A stretch of DNA of 64,000 bases. It comes from Ceratopteris richardii (Eukaryota > Streptophyta > Polypodiopsida > Polypodiales > Pteridaceae). The notes under the pieces are model-generated. The model searched no databases. It was not told the DNA's origin and worked only from the letters and a program-made list of their open reading frames with translations. The number at the start of each line of letters is the position of its first letter. Position 1 is the stretch's first letter. The position numbers and the translations under genes are program-made. Shown one piece after another: positions 45,001 to 54,181 of the stretch. The stretch is from NCBI GenBank assembly GCA_020310875.1, contig CM035407.1:202917789-202981788 (forward strand), given 5' to 3'.

Positions 45001-46018
45001 CCAATCCATGGCAAAGATAGAGGACACTATTATTAAATCAGAATACTTCCGCAGCATGTCCCACCATAGATGGATCGGAACCAATGATGATCAATACGTG
45101 CCATATTGTATACTTCTGGCGGACTACAATGCAGAAATCCAACACAGATGTGGCAAACCTCCAACGTTTGCTACACAATTTGGGCCAGATGACATCCCAG
45201 AGAGCGCTAAAAAAGGATCCATTCATCAACCCACTTGGAGGATCCGACTCCTCGAAACCTATCCGGAGATGGTTCGCACCTGGACGAATATGCCTCTTTT
45301 TATTAAATATAACCCTTGTTATGTTCCTGTACTCCGCAGACGCACGTGGCCAGAGTTTACCATTGCAGTCAAGAATATCAAGGGATGCGCCAAATGGTTA
45401 AACTACGTCTATCTAGCACCCCCTCAAGGGCCTCCCACCGTCAATTACATGATTTCCACTATACGGCACTGGAGCATCCGATTAAAGAATACCCCTGATG
45501 TAATGGCCCAGATGTGTATGAAAATTTTTGAGTTAATTCTTATTACATTCAGGACATTCAAGAATATCAAGGACCCACACTTCTCAGGCGTCGGATTCCT
45601 TACAGGAAACCAAGATTTAGTTTATGACATGAGCACCACTCCTTCCATAGAGGTGATATACGCTTGGCACGCCAGAATAAAATACCTCCCGGCCTGCTTC
45701 AAACAAACATTCGAAGAGATGTTCATAACAGGGTTCTGGGAATACCACTCAGAAATATTTGTACCCAGACCCTCACATCTCCTCCATTTATTTGTTGTGG
45801 AGCGAACCATTCACTCAGAGCAGTTACGGGTGCCACATCCAGATGTCCCAGGGCCAGTCAATTGGGATGCATTGCTGACAGATCTAGCAAGGGGACTCAG
45901 GTTAGAAGAACACCACCTCGCCGCCGATGTTGTACAATACTACGTCCAAAAAGCAGCTAGACAAGGGTCTGTCAGGGGCGACAGACGCGAGAGTGGGGGG
46001 GGGGGGTGTTGGCAGTAG
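42086..46018 (+). CDS. Athila-1 ORF2, about 1310 residues
   Basis: ATG 42086 is chosen because relatives in this window also start MAEA/MAAA there; the open frame extends 17 codons further upstream. Residues 1-310 form a conserved globular domain (WFSDVAGPLGDGTYFWEAEL, KKIWFSLYLAETESLPI, CALTRIIYRCLAYDV) shared with 12800-13900 and 62719-64000. An acidic patch (EEADEEQ) follows, then a Pro/Thr/Ser-rich linker (about 565-690), a long Gln/Glu/Leu coiled coil (about 700-905), and a C-terminal domain (about 970-1300; NPCYVPVLRRR, LVYDMST). No signal peptide or membrane segment is evident, so it is not a typical Env. It may be the structural/ORF2 protein of Athila-type elements. The final codons read through the 12-G polypurine tract and stop 12 bp inside the LTR. 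Confidence 0.88.
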   Translation: MAEAGTSSQAGSGAQIVDIETLLLEPRLTARPQELQAVHVLPIQDPPQGHTSQVGKHAHWFSDVAGPLGDGTYFWEAELEFNGKWGRYHFFAREFESYQNAELMRSVWVKAGVESYFKTHLPKSDFLRCSYLISTITPSRAKGGDSTFVLPSLLPGNELKRFKLTLNLVREALGMYGMHIPTEKETMVPGRMKHKDLNKLKDMVAMTPTIALHLRTIMQHFAFPAQERFTMPPKKIWFSLYLAETESLPINVPHWIIDQIHLAHQRWNKKQKNVLHGCCALTRIIYRCLAYDVPVQRALVWSRVQEFQRRLSAAGPPSKKMRGGVQLPCAQPRGATATPEITPPQTRRVRPFTIRLPRPSTEGPNLVFPPIPSDLEFPQGFTLEDLTDEEIARLIYDSNLEAEAARAQEPRPQTTSAPTQPQTVEVDVDEQEAGGDEEEADEEQHQEYDELSELASAPAYSTQIKRLYRTMRLVQEQHQMSLEQGKRLMNDLLAEEGVDELFIESMNLHADAVGLDEAIHEAMAYIHRFEKRVPVRLRRSGKQIHINTSAPGGAAQAEEYQKAPLSPPSPPHTTQFTPPQDTNTTTSTTTTVVMGIPLSPGIQYGGVTMPTFTTLFTDVTSTPPTIPIYTVTQTVDTMETSPATAPLPPPMPPSSPIPPPPTSPRTSTSFTSPIPAPIPPASSPFPALFNVNNIFLALNQCVYQLQHEYKALDNRYQNLETHHQNLQRQFLILQTENAELNQRYTTLEQAHQTLLATPQPSTESGAKQLEALLEVYQADNLKVRRNLALLRKHMAAALEENKRLQQQNEANLEAAMEGSPHEIDPEQFKAVPSETMKTILDSYADLLEAHDDLERERDALRNQLQEQQTAPKVTETTTTSEEVKALKEQVAELQARLLTHERQPSPVVEPEPEDLVPIEVDETYEEPYVPMPMPGGEQTAEGMDTLEIEVPEWLQTLEKTASTHEDRVAVQIQSMAKIEDTIIKSEYFRSMSHHRWIGTNDDQYVPYCILLADYNAEIQHRCGKPPTFATQFGPDDIPESAKKGSIHQPTWRIRLLETYPEMVRTWTNMPLFIKYNPCYVPVLRRRTWPEFTIAVKNIKGCAKWLNYVYLAPPQGPPTVNYMISTIRHWSIRLKNTPDVMAQMCMKIFELILITFRTFKNIKDPHFSGVGFLTGNQDLVYDMSTTPSIEVIYAWHARIKYLPACFKQTFEEMFITGFWEYHSEIFVPRPSHLLHLFVVERTIHSEQLRVPHPDVPGPVNWDALLTDLARGLRLEEHHLAADVVQYYVQKAARQGSVRGDRRESGGGGCWQ
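45995..46006 (+). other. Athila-1 polypurine tract
   Basis: Twelve consecutive G directly precede the 3' LTR (46007). The stretch is also coding, giving four Gly codons of ORF2. Confidence 0.9.
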
Positions 46019-46722
46019 CCTTGGTACACCAGGACGTACAAGACATGAAAGTCAAAGAAGGGAGTCAGAGCGAAGGGACAGCACAAGCAAACAGGGCAGT
46101 CAAAGAAGATCTGGCAAGTAGGCCAATATTTTTTCAAGACATTAATGCAAATCAAAGAGATGGACATGCAGGAAGGAAGAGCAAGTAGGGAGCTCGAAGA
46201 TATGTATGGCAGAGCACTAGAAGAAATCCCTACAACAACAGTGATTTTTATCACTAACAATCATTGTAAATATCATTTCACCTTTTTGTAGCTCCATTTT
46301 GTGCAAGCCAAGGAGTCCTTGAGCTTGAGGAGCCTTAGAAGTAGTTGCGTACCAATTTTCGTATTTTTTAGATCTCGTTTGAACCCCCAAATAAGCCCTG
46401 GAACCTAATTTTTAACTAGGCCGGACACTAGGTCTGGACAGGACCAGAAGCTAGTCAAAAACTATAAAAAGGGCTAGAGAGCTCATTTTTGAGGTTGGAT
46501 TGTAATTGAAACGAACTTGTAAGAGCATTTTGAAAGTAATCTAAAAGCTCCATTGATTCTCGCTCTTTGTCTTGCCGTGTGTGCGCTTGTGTGTGTATGT
46601 GTGTGCATGCTAGTGTGCTTCTCACTCACGCACTTGTGCCGCCACTTGCTCGAGGTCTTCATACCATCCTCACGTCTTCCCGGATTGACATTAAAGGAGG
46701 TGCTACTCATCATTGAGCTACA
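46007..46722 (+). repeat. Athila-1 3' LTR
   Basis: 716 bp, same length as the 5' LTR and no difference found by eye. TATAAAAA at 46463-46470. Followed by TSD TCTTG. Confidence 0.97.
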
Positions 46723-46758
46723 TCTTGTAAATTTCAAAGAGTTGTGTATGTCCATCAC

Positions 46759-47416
46759 CATCTTATGCTTCAAAGATGTTAATGTCCATACATTAGGTTG
46801 CGGCCACTCAAGCTTTAAGAGAGAATCTACCTTAATCATCTCTAACTTGCCAAAATCATTTGATGAAGAGGGTACAACATATGTATGTGTGTAAAAGAAA
46901 ACTCTCTCACATAATAGCTGAGCAGGACGGGCTTGTGGAAAGACTATCGACCCAACATCTGCATGCAATGCTTGGAAAGTACCTGTAAGACTATGAAGTG
47001 GTTGTTCTTCCACCAAGGTAGAAGGAAATATGTCTACAACAAAAAAATACACAACTTAGCTAGGTATATTCTGAAATTTGGACAAAAGTCAATGAGTAAT
47101 ACTTACAGTTGATAGGATATCTCATTTTGTTTGAGTTTTCCAATTTCATGGTTGACATTGTGAACACATGTTGTACAATGGCAACAGTTTCACCATTTTT
47201 GAGCTTTTTGAAGCCTAGTAACTTCCCTTTCCAATGAAGATCCAAGTTTCCATGATCTCTCACACGGTGAGGACCAACACCAGAGGGTTGAATGTACACC
47301 CATGCACCTTTGCAGAACTCCTGTCCTAACCAAAATCCTTCTGGAGCCTTGATATTGTGACATTTTATCGCGATAACCTCATCTTTTGGACGTCTATGAG
47401 ATTTAGGTTTCTCCAT
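46759..47416 (-). CDS. Transposon gene 4, 5' exons (47416-47107, 47033-46759)
   Basis: It starts MEKPKSHRRPKDE at 47416. A 73-bp intron (donor GTAAGT at 47106, acceptor TTGTAG at 47034) splits a Tyr codon in frame. Exon 2 is best ended after KHKM at 46759 (donor GTGATG), so that a roughly 100-bp intron runs 46758-46723 and then 29614-29552 with Athila-1 inside; phase is kept. Exon 1 contains a hydrophobic/basic stretch (CKGAWVYIQPSG, HWKGKLLGFKKLKNGETVAI) that faintly recalls BAH-type chromatin domains. I hold this only as a possibility. The CT-rich leader at 47417-47560 has no clear TATA. The whole protein would be 358 residues; function unknown. Confidence 0.66.
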
Positions 47417-47579
47417 TGGAGATCAGGCTATGGAAATGACAGTAGGAATTCAAAGAAGATGATGCATAGAGAAAGAAATGGAGATGCAGGAGCTGCAATG
47501 GTGTGCTAGGGAGAGAAAGTAGTGGAAAGAGATGACTTTTTGGGACTTGGGTATGAAAATGGGAGGTTTTGGAGGGAGA

Positions 47580-47910
47580 AAGTTGCATTTTGAGTTATTT
47601 TTGAAAAAGTCACTTTTTTCACTTCAATTCATGCACGGATTTTGATTTAGAACCCAAAAATAGCACTTTTGATCCTAAAAAGTGGTTGGGGGACCATTAA
47701 ATGGTGTTATGATGAGTTTTATAACTTTTTGAAAATTTTGAATTTTTGGGCCCAAGTAAGTTACGAGATTCCTTTCTCTCTCTAGAGGCAAAACCTGAAC
47801 ATAGGGGAATCCTGTCCCCTCATCCCCCTTCAGCCTAGTGATCTATAGGCTATAGACTGTGTCCACCACCCTCCTCTCATTGGTCCATCACTAATCACTC
47901 CTTAATCCAA
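47580..47910. promoter_or_regulatory. Right subterminal region of the transposon
   Basis: Contains TTTTTGAAAAAGTCACTTTT (47600-47619) and TTTTTGAAAATTTTG, resembling motifs at the left end, and a short inverted repeat AGTGATCTATAGGCTATAGA (about 47836-47855). No gene. Confidence 0.45.
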
Positions 47911-47939
47911 AAGGCCCATGCAGGGTTCATTTTTTTCCC
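47911..47939 (-). repeat. Right terminal inverted repeat of the H3-bearing transposon
   Basis: Reverse complement begins GGGAAAAAAATGAACCCTGC and ends GGGCCTT. Two differences from 21686-21714. Immediately followed by TA and copia-B gag. Confidence 0.92.
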
Positions 47940-47941
47940 TA

Positions 47942-50900
47942 ATGAATGCTTATCTCCAAAAACAATTGGAGAGTGAGCACATGAATGAAGGTGATTCTAT
48001 GGACAATTTTCTCACAAAGATCAAGGATTTGAAAGAACATTTGATTTCTACTGATGAAGTTATACCACATAGGTCACTTGTGCAGACCGTTCTGAATGGT
48101 CTTCCTAACTTATATCAGAGTTTTGCTTCTACTCTTCATTTGATGATGAAAGGCAATCCAAATGCCTTGTCATTTGAGGAGTTAGTGTCTGTTTTGTTGC
48201 AAGAAGACCAGTCTAGGCAGAATAGGTCTATTATGCATGTTGCAGATCAAGCTTTCCTGGCTAGTGAGAAGGGCAAAGTTAAATGGAGCTCTTCTTCTAG
48301 TAAGCAAAAATCTGCAATTGCAGCACACTCGAAGAAGAAAGACAAAGATGAGAAGAAATCAGAAAAGCAAAAATTGTTTCGCAAATACTGTAAAGCAAAT
48401 GATCATGTCATTAAGACCTGTTCAAAACTGGCTCTTAAAGAGGCAAAGAAGAAAGAGACCGGAATGGTTGTTGCAGAGGCCTCTACACCAAAAACAAAGT
48501 CTGCTAATCTTGTGCAGGAAGAACAATGGGCGTTTACTACTGTTTGCACTTTTGACCCATCTTCTCATGAGCAGTGCATGTCTCAAGAAGACTCATATGT
48601 TTGGTACTTTGATAGTGGGGCGACCAAACATATTACCTCGAAGTGCAATTTCTTCTCTTCACTCAAGCCTGCCCCTACAGGAAATATTATTACATGCACC
48701 AACAACTCCTCCTATCCTGTTATGGGAGTTGGTAAGATCATTTTGACTACTACTAATGGTAGTTCTTTCACTTTGTCAAATGCTTTGTTTGTGTCGGGGA
48801 TCAAGAAAAATCTAATATCAGTTTTTGCATTATCCAAGATTGGCTTGGTTGTGAAATTTGTTGATGACAAATGTACAGTTCATGATCTATCAAATGGCAA
48901 CGTCATTATTACTTCTAGCATTTTATGTCGAGGGTTGTATAATCTCATAGACTATGAAAGATCTGAAAATGATTTGGCATGTGCAGTACATGATTCTCAG
49001 GCTATGTTAGATGCAAAGCTTTGGCATGCACACTTTGGTCATATGAGTTTTGCTAGTTTGCTACACCTACAGAAATCTGAAATGGTGTCCTCTTTGCCCA
49101 AACTTGAGGCACCCAGTAAACATGTATGGGAAGGTTGTATTTTAGGAAAAATGCAGCATTCTTCGTTTCCAAAATATGATTCAGTTTGGGCTACTCAAAA
49201 ATTGAAGCTTGTACGTAGTGATGTCTGTGGTTTTTGGTTTTGGCTAAAAATCTGTCAGCATGTAAAATGGGCACCCTCCGTTCTGATCGAGGGTGGGAAT
49301 ATATGTCTTTTGACTTTAGTGCATTTCTAGCTAAACATGGGATAAAACATCAGTGTATGGTGCCATATACACCTCAACAGAATGGAGTTGTTGAATGAAA
49401 GAACAGTTCACTCATGGAGATGGCGAGGTGTATGGTCAAGAGTCAGACTTTACCACATAGTTTCTGGCTTGACACTGTCAAGTGTGCAGCATATGTACTT
49501 AACAGGTGTCCCACTAAAGCGTTGTAGTCTATCACTCCATATGAGGCTCCTTGGCATGGCTGCAAGCCATCTGTTGCTCATCTGCATGTTTTTGGTTTTC
49601 TGGCATATGCATTGGTGCCTGAACAACATCGCAAAAAATTGGATGACAAAGCAATAAAATTTATTTTTGTTCGGTACAGTTCTGAAAGTAAAGGCTATCA
49701 TCTGTATTATCCACACACTAAACACATTCTAGTTAGCCGTGATGTTGTTTTTGTGGAAGATGCTATTCAACCATTGCTTTCATGTACTAAGGAGACATCT
49801 GTTAGTTCCAAAGTCATGTATGATACTTTGCTACCTCTTTTTACAGGTGGACAGTCTAGTGCTTGTCCTAATGAGGCAACTTCTTAGCCTTTACAGGTGT
49901 CATGTGATGATGCAGATCATTCCATTTCTGATATAGATTTACATGATGCACTTGTTCATGAGAGAGCTGATATTGAGTAGGCAAAAACTATGCCAAAATT
50001 GCTAGTGCAGACCTTGTGTGATAGCAAACTAGATGGACCTCTATCATATCATACTCAGTCAAGCTCTCATAGTGCCTCTTTTACATCAGATTTCTATGCT
50101 ATGGTTGCCTCTAGTCTCTATGATGAGACTGAACCTGTTTCGTTTGATGAAGCACAAAATTCTGAACATTGGATGGTTTGCAATGCAATATGAATATGAT
50201 GCTATCATGAAGAATGGTACCTTGTCTTTATGTGACCTACCTCCTGGCAAGAAGGCCATTGGCACTAAGTGGGTATACAAGCTAAAGCATAAACCTGATG
50301 GCATCGTTGACAAGTATAAATCTAGTCTTGTTGCAAAGGGTTATGCACAGGAAAGAGGCATTGATTTTGATGAAACCTTTGATCCTACTTGTCAAATGAC
50401 TACTGTTCATAGCATCTGTGCACTTGCAGCTCATCATGGTTGGAATGTACATCAGTTGGACATTAAAACAACATTTCTGAATGGTGATTTGCATGAAGAA
50501 GTGTATGTTTTTCAACCCCGTGGCTTTGTGCAAAAAGGGCATGAAAACTAGGTGTGCAGGTTAAAGAAGGCATTATATGGTTTAAAGCAAGCAGCACATG
50601 CTTGGTATGAAAAGATACATGCCTATCTGATTGCACATGGTTTTGAGAACAATCCAACTGAAAGCACCTTATATGTTAAGCGTGCTAATGATGTGCTTCT
50701 AATCATTGTGGTATATGTTGATGACATGCTGCTCACTGGTCCTCATGACACGCATATTGCTGATTTTAAGGCTGATTTGCATGCCTCATTTGAGATGTCT
50801 GATTGGGGCATTTGCATCACTATTTGGGCATTCAATTTATGCAAGTTGACGGTGGAATGGCTTTGTGTCAAACAAAATATATTGACACATTATTGTAGCA

Positions 50901-51665
50901 TTTGGCCTTGAAGATTGTAAGCCTATTGCCATTCCTATGGAGACAGGTTTACAATTGAGTCTTCATGATGTTGGAGATGCATTTGATGCAATTCTCTATC
51001 ATCAGGCTGTTGGATGCTTGATTTATTTATGCATTAATCGGCGAGATATTTAGTTTGATGTCTCACAGATGAGCAGGCTTATGCATTGCCTAGGTGTCAA
51101 ACATTGGCAAGCAGTTAAGCGCATCTTTCGCTACTTGAGTGGTACCTGGCTACTTGGATTGTTTTATCCCAAGGTGGGATCATTACCACCAGATTTGCAT
51201 GCTTTTTCTGACCGTGATTGGCCTAGTTGTTATGACACTCGTGTGTCCACAATTGGCTTTTTTTGCTTCATGCTTGGTAGCTCATGTATATCTTGGTTGA
51301 GTAAGAAGCAGCCTATTGTGGCCACTTCTAGTTGTGAGACAGAGCATAGGGCAGCTTTCATAGCGATTGTTGAGTGTGTGCGGCTCAGATGCCTTATGGC
51401 TGATTTGGGTGTTGGTTAGTCTTCTGCCACCACCTTCTTCACTGACAGTCAAAGCGCATTCGCAGTTGCGAGGAACCCTGTGTTCCATGCTCGCACTAAG
51501 CACATTGAGGTGCATTATCATTATGTCAGGGAGAGGTTCTCTGCTAGGAGACCAGCTTGGCATATGTACCCATGCAAGAGAACATTGCAGACCTTTTCAC
51601 GAAGGGTCTACCTAGGGAGAAGTTTGAAGCTTTTTGCAAAGCTTTGGGCTTACTTCCTTTTGTGG
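47942..51665 (+). pseudogene. Copia-B gag 3' half and pol, broken
   Basis: The frame opens at ATGAATGCT (47942), continuing the gag half that ends at 21685 (LQKQLESEHMNEGDSM, LVQTVLNGLP). A degenerate CCHC knuckle follows near 48385. Protease WYFDSGATKHIT is near 48603 and GAG-pre-integrase LWHAHFGHMSF near 49020. Integrase is damaged: RSDVCG jumps to the later NG core region, with stops near 49328 and 49397. RT has GTKWVYKLK and QLDIKTTFLNGD, a TAG near 50549, then LYGLKQAAHAWYEK and YVDDMLLTG. RNase H has FFTDSQSAFAVARNPVFHAR. Stops and shifts are scattered throughout. Confidence 0.88.
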
Positions 51666-51731
51666 ATTGATTTCACATAGCTTGGCACTTCTTTATACAT
51701 GAGTGTCAGCTCCTTGTTCACCACATCACTC

Positions 51732-51741
51732 CCAAGGGGGA
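51732..51741 (+). other. Copia-B polypurine tract
   Basis: CCAAGGGGGA immediately before TGTTGGCATC, in the position and form typical of copia polypurine tracts. Confidence 0.7.
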
Positions 51742-52331
51742 TGTTGGCATCATACGAGAAGAAGCAGGTACGGGCATACATGCAGATCTAGCACTGAGGA
51801 AACCCATTAAAATTTTTCCAAACCTTACATCAATTTAAAAGTGATTCTCATCACTAGAAACCCTTGTAAATACCGTTTCACCTTTTTGTAGCTCCATTTT
51901 GTGCAAGCTGAGGAGTCCTCGAGCTTGAGGAGACTTAGAAGTAAGTGCCTACCAATTTTCATATTTTTTAGACCTCGTTTGAGCCCTCAAATAAGCCCTG
52001 GAACCTAATTTTTAACTAGGCCGGACACTAGGTCTGGACAGGACCAAAGCTAGTCAAAAACTATAAATAGAGCTAGAGAGCTCATTTTTGGGGCTAGCTT
52101 CTTGGAGTTTTGAGCTTGTATGAGAACTTGTTTGTAATAGAAGTGATAGAAGTGATTCCATTGTCTTACTCTCTTTGTTCTTGTTGTGTGTGCGCGTGTG
52201 TGTGTATGTGTGTGCATGTTTGTGTGCTTCTCACTCACACATTTGTGCCTTCACTTGCTCGAGGTCTTCATACCATCCTCATGTCTTCCCGGATTGACAT
52301 TAAAGGAGGTGCTACTCATCACTGAGCTACA
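51742..52331 (+). repeat. Athila-2 5' LTR
   Basis: 590 bp from TGTTGGCATC to GAGCTACA. From about 51838 it aligns with Athila-1 LTR (ATCACTA...CTTGTAAATA, TATAAATAG at about 52065, GGAGGTGCTACTCATCACTG). The first 96 bp do not match Athila-1 beyond TGTTGGCA, so the 5' part may have another origin. Confidence 0.82.
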
Positions 52332-52339
52332 CCAAATTT

Positions 52340-52358
52340 TGGTGCCGTTGCCGGGGAT
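52340..52358 (+). other. Athila-2 primer binding site (tRNA-Asp)
   Basis: TGGTGCCGTTGCCGGGGAT, 8 nt after the LTR, one mismatch to the tRNA-Asp 3' complement. Confidence 0.88.
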
Positions 52359-52789
52359 TCGAGCTTTGAGGACGAGCGTGTGATGGTAAGACGTAGAGAG
52401 TACACATTGGAATGGTAAGTATTAGGTAAATTTCTTGTTTTTTCTTCATCTCCATCTCCATCTCCATCTCCATCTTCATCTCCTTCTCCCCCTCATATTC
52501 TCACTTCCAAATCATTCTCCTCATTTGCTTTGTGTGAGTTTGAGAGAGAGCGAGCGTGTGTTCTTGTTTTTGTGTGTTTGTGCATGTTTCTTGTAGGTTT
52601 CAGCTTCATCACCATCTCCAACAAGCTCAGCAGGTACGGAATCCTTCTGCGCAAGCCCCGAGGCAGCGAGCTCGAGCTATCGCGACACACCGAAAAGTTG
52701 ACCCAATCACTATTTTGAGTGCACCCCGACACTGCGCAGGCTTAGAGCTCCTAGAATCACTAGACAGATCAGAAAAATTCACCATATCC

Positions 52790-53330
52790 CGACCTATCGT
52801 GACACTCCCAAGTATCGCGACACCCCCAAGTATCGCGACACTCCCAGGTATCACGACACCTCGACCTATCGCGACACTCCCAAGTATCGCGACACCCCCA
52901 AGTATCGCGACACTCCCAGGTATCGCGACAGCTCGACCTATCGCGACACTCCCAAGTATCGCGACACTTCGACCTATCGCGACACTCCCAAGTATCGTGA
53001 CACCCCGACCTATCGCGACACTCCCAAGTATCACGACACTTCGACCTATCGCGACACTCCCAAGTATCGCGACACCCCGACCTATCGCGACACTCCCAAG
53101 TATCGTGACACTTCGACCTATCGCAACACTCCCAAGTATCGCGACATCCCGACCTATCGCGACACTCCCAAGTATTGCGACACCCCGAACTATCGCGACA
53201 CTCCCAAGTATCGCGACACCTCGACCTATCGCGACACTCCCAAGTATCACGACACTTCGACCTATCGTGACACCTTGACCTATCGCGACACTTCCACCTA
53301 TCGCGACACACCGACCCGACCTATCGTGAT
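52790..53330 (+). repeat. Athila-2 leader tandem array (TATCGCGACAC units)
   Basis: About 30 copies of a 15-17-bp half-unit alternating CGACCTATCGCGACAC and TCCCAAGTATCGCGACAC. The TCGCGA core is shared with the Athila-1 array, but the flanking unit sequence is different. Frames of 180-240 codons on both strands are repeat artefacts. Confidence 0.93.
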
Positions 53331-54181
53331 ACATGGGTTAACGCATGAATTTTAGGGTGAATTGATTGATTGAATTGAGGTACTTTTGGGCTTAATTTTG
53401 GACACATTGGGATGATATTAGAGCTTTAGAAGTGGGCAAAATACCTAAAAACCAGGGAGGAATTTCCTGAACCCTGAGAGCCTGTTTTGACCCCTAACTG
53501 CCTGATTGGTCATAACTTCACCATACGAACTCCGATTGAGGAGATTTTGGTCTCGTTGGAAAGCTTGTTTTAGAACATGTATTTTTAAGTTGGCCTTTAG
53601 GTGGGACTAGGTGGTCATAAGATTTTGGGGGTACAGTGAGTTACTCCAAGGGGGGCCTGTAACTGTTGATGTGTGTCTTTCAATCCATTGTGGTAAAGGA
53701 GCTATATTAACTTGTGAACTTTTGCAGGAACATTGCGTGCACTTAAGGCATTCCAAGGCAAGCTAGCAAGGGTGAGTATCAAGCTTGGGAGAAGGCTTCC
53801 TTGGCTGGGGTAGCAGTGTGAGCAACCAAGAGGATTGAGGTTGGAAGTTCTCTCAACCCTGCTTTGTCAATTCCTAGCTTAGGCTAAGTTCGACTTAGGT
53901 GTGGTAATTAATTAGGGCAACGTCAGGCACGAATCAAGTCCAAGAGAACTAATCAACCAAGTGCAAGCATTAAGTAGGTCTTAAGTGCGAAAACCCTAAG
54001 GGACAAAAGTAAAATTGAATCGTTCATTTATCAAGTGTGAAATTCACTTAAGTACTCCTGACGACGTGATATCAGACAAGATCCTAAACATAATATTCAA
54101 CTAAAAAGAACAAAGAGATTGGTGCAAATTAACCTGCAACGAGAGTGTACTTGGGACCAAGGGGGTAGATAAACCAGGCAT
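53331..54181 (+). other. Athila-2 leader, gag-proximal part
   Basis: Non-coding; contains the conserved block CTGACGACGTGATATCAGAC within 54057-54081. Confidence 0.7.

Larger units (their letters stand above)
29620..46722 (+). mobile_element. Athila-1: intact Ty3/Athila-like LTR retrotransposon
   Basis: 716-bp LTRs at 29620-30335 and 46007-46722 appear identical along their whole length. The target duplication is TCTTG (29615-29619 and 46723-46727). A tRNA-Asp PBS, leader tandem array, 3202-codon gag-pol, ORF2 and a 12-G polypurine tract all lie in order. Both large ORFs are uninterrupted. Total 17.1 kb. It is inserted in gene 4 of the DNA transposon. Confidence 0.97.
21684..47941 (+). mobile_element. 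TIR DNA transposon carrying a histone H3 gene, with TA target duplication
   Basis: TIR-L 21686-21714 and TIR-R 47911-47939 match as inverted repeats at 27 of 29 positions and are flanked by TA (21684-21685 and 47940-47941). Removing the element and one TA gives palindromic CATTAATG and joins copia-B gag in the same reading frame, which fixes both borders. Net length without Athila-1 is about 9.1 kb. Cargo order is transposase-like gene (+), H3 variant (+), two hairpins, unknown gene 3 (-), unknown gene 4 (-). Subterminal regions at both ends hold GAAAAAGTC/GACTTTTTC-type motifs. Superfamily is not established: a TA duplication recalls Tc1/mariner, but the encoded protein does not look like one. 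Confidence 0.88.
20838..51741 (+). mobile_element. Copia-B: decayed Ty1/copia element, split by a DNA transposon
   Basis: Plus-strand parts are an LTR 3' end plus PBS at about 20886-20950, gag at 21258-21685, and the remainder of gag and pol at 47942-51665. A polypurine tract (CCAAGGGGGA, 51732-51741) ends the visible element. The two gag halves join in the same frame across the 26-kb insertion. The left LTR is incomplete or unclear because copia-A lies in it. No copia-B 3' LTR is recognisable, since Athila-2 sequence starts right after the polypurine tract. Confidence 0.85.

Noticed and set aside
42086..46018. Envelope glycoprotein
   Set aside because: No signal peptide, membrane anchor or Cys-rich ectodomain is visible. 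The Pro-rich linker and coiled coil argue for a structural or regulatory protein.
21681..47945. TTAA-type target duplication or longer TIRs starting CATTAGG
   Set aside because: The inverted match of CATTA/TAATG at the edges is explained by a palindromic target CATTAATG. TA duplication alone restores the copia frame, whereas TTAA would need mutations at both ends.
52556..53334. Open frames of 180-240 codons on both strands (SVAIGRG- and CRDTWE-type repeats)
   Set aside because: They are produced by the tandem TATCGCGACAC array of the Athila-2 leader; no start context or domain.
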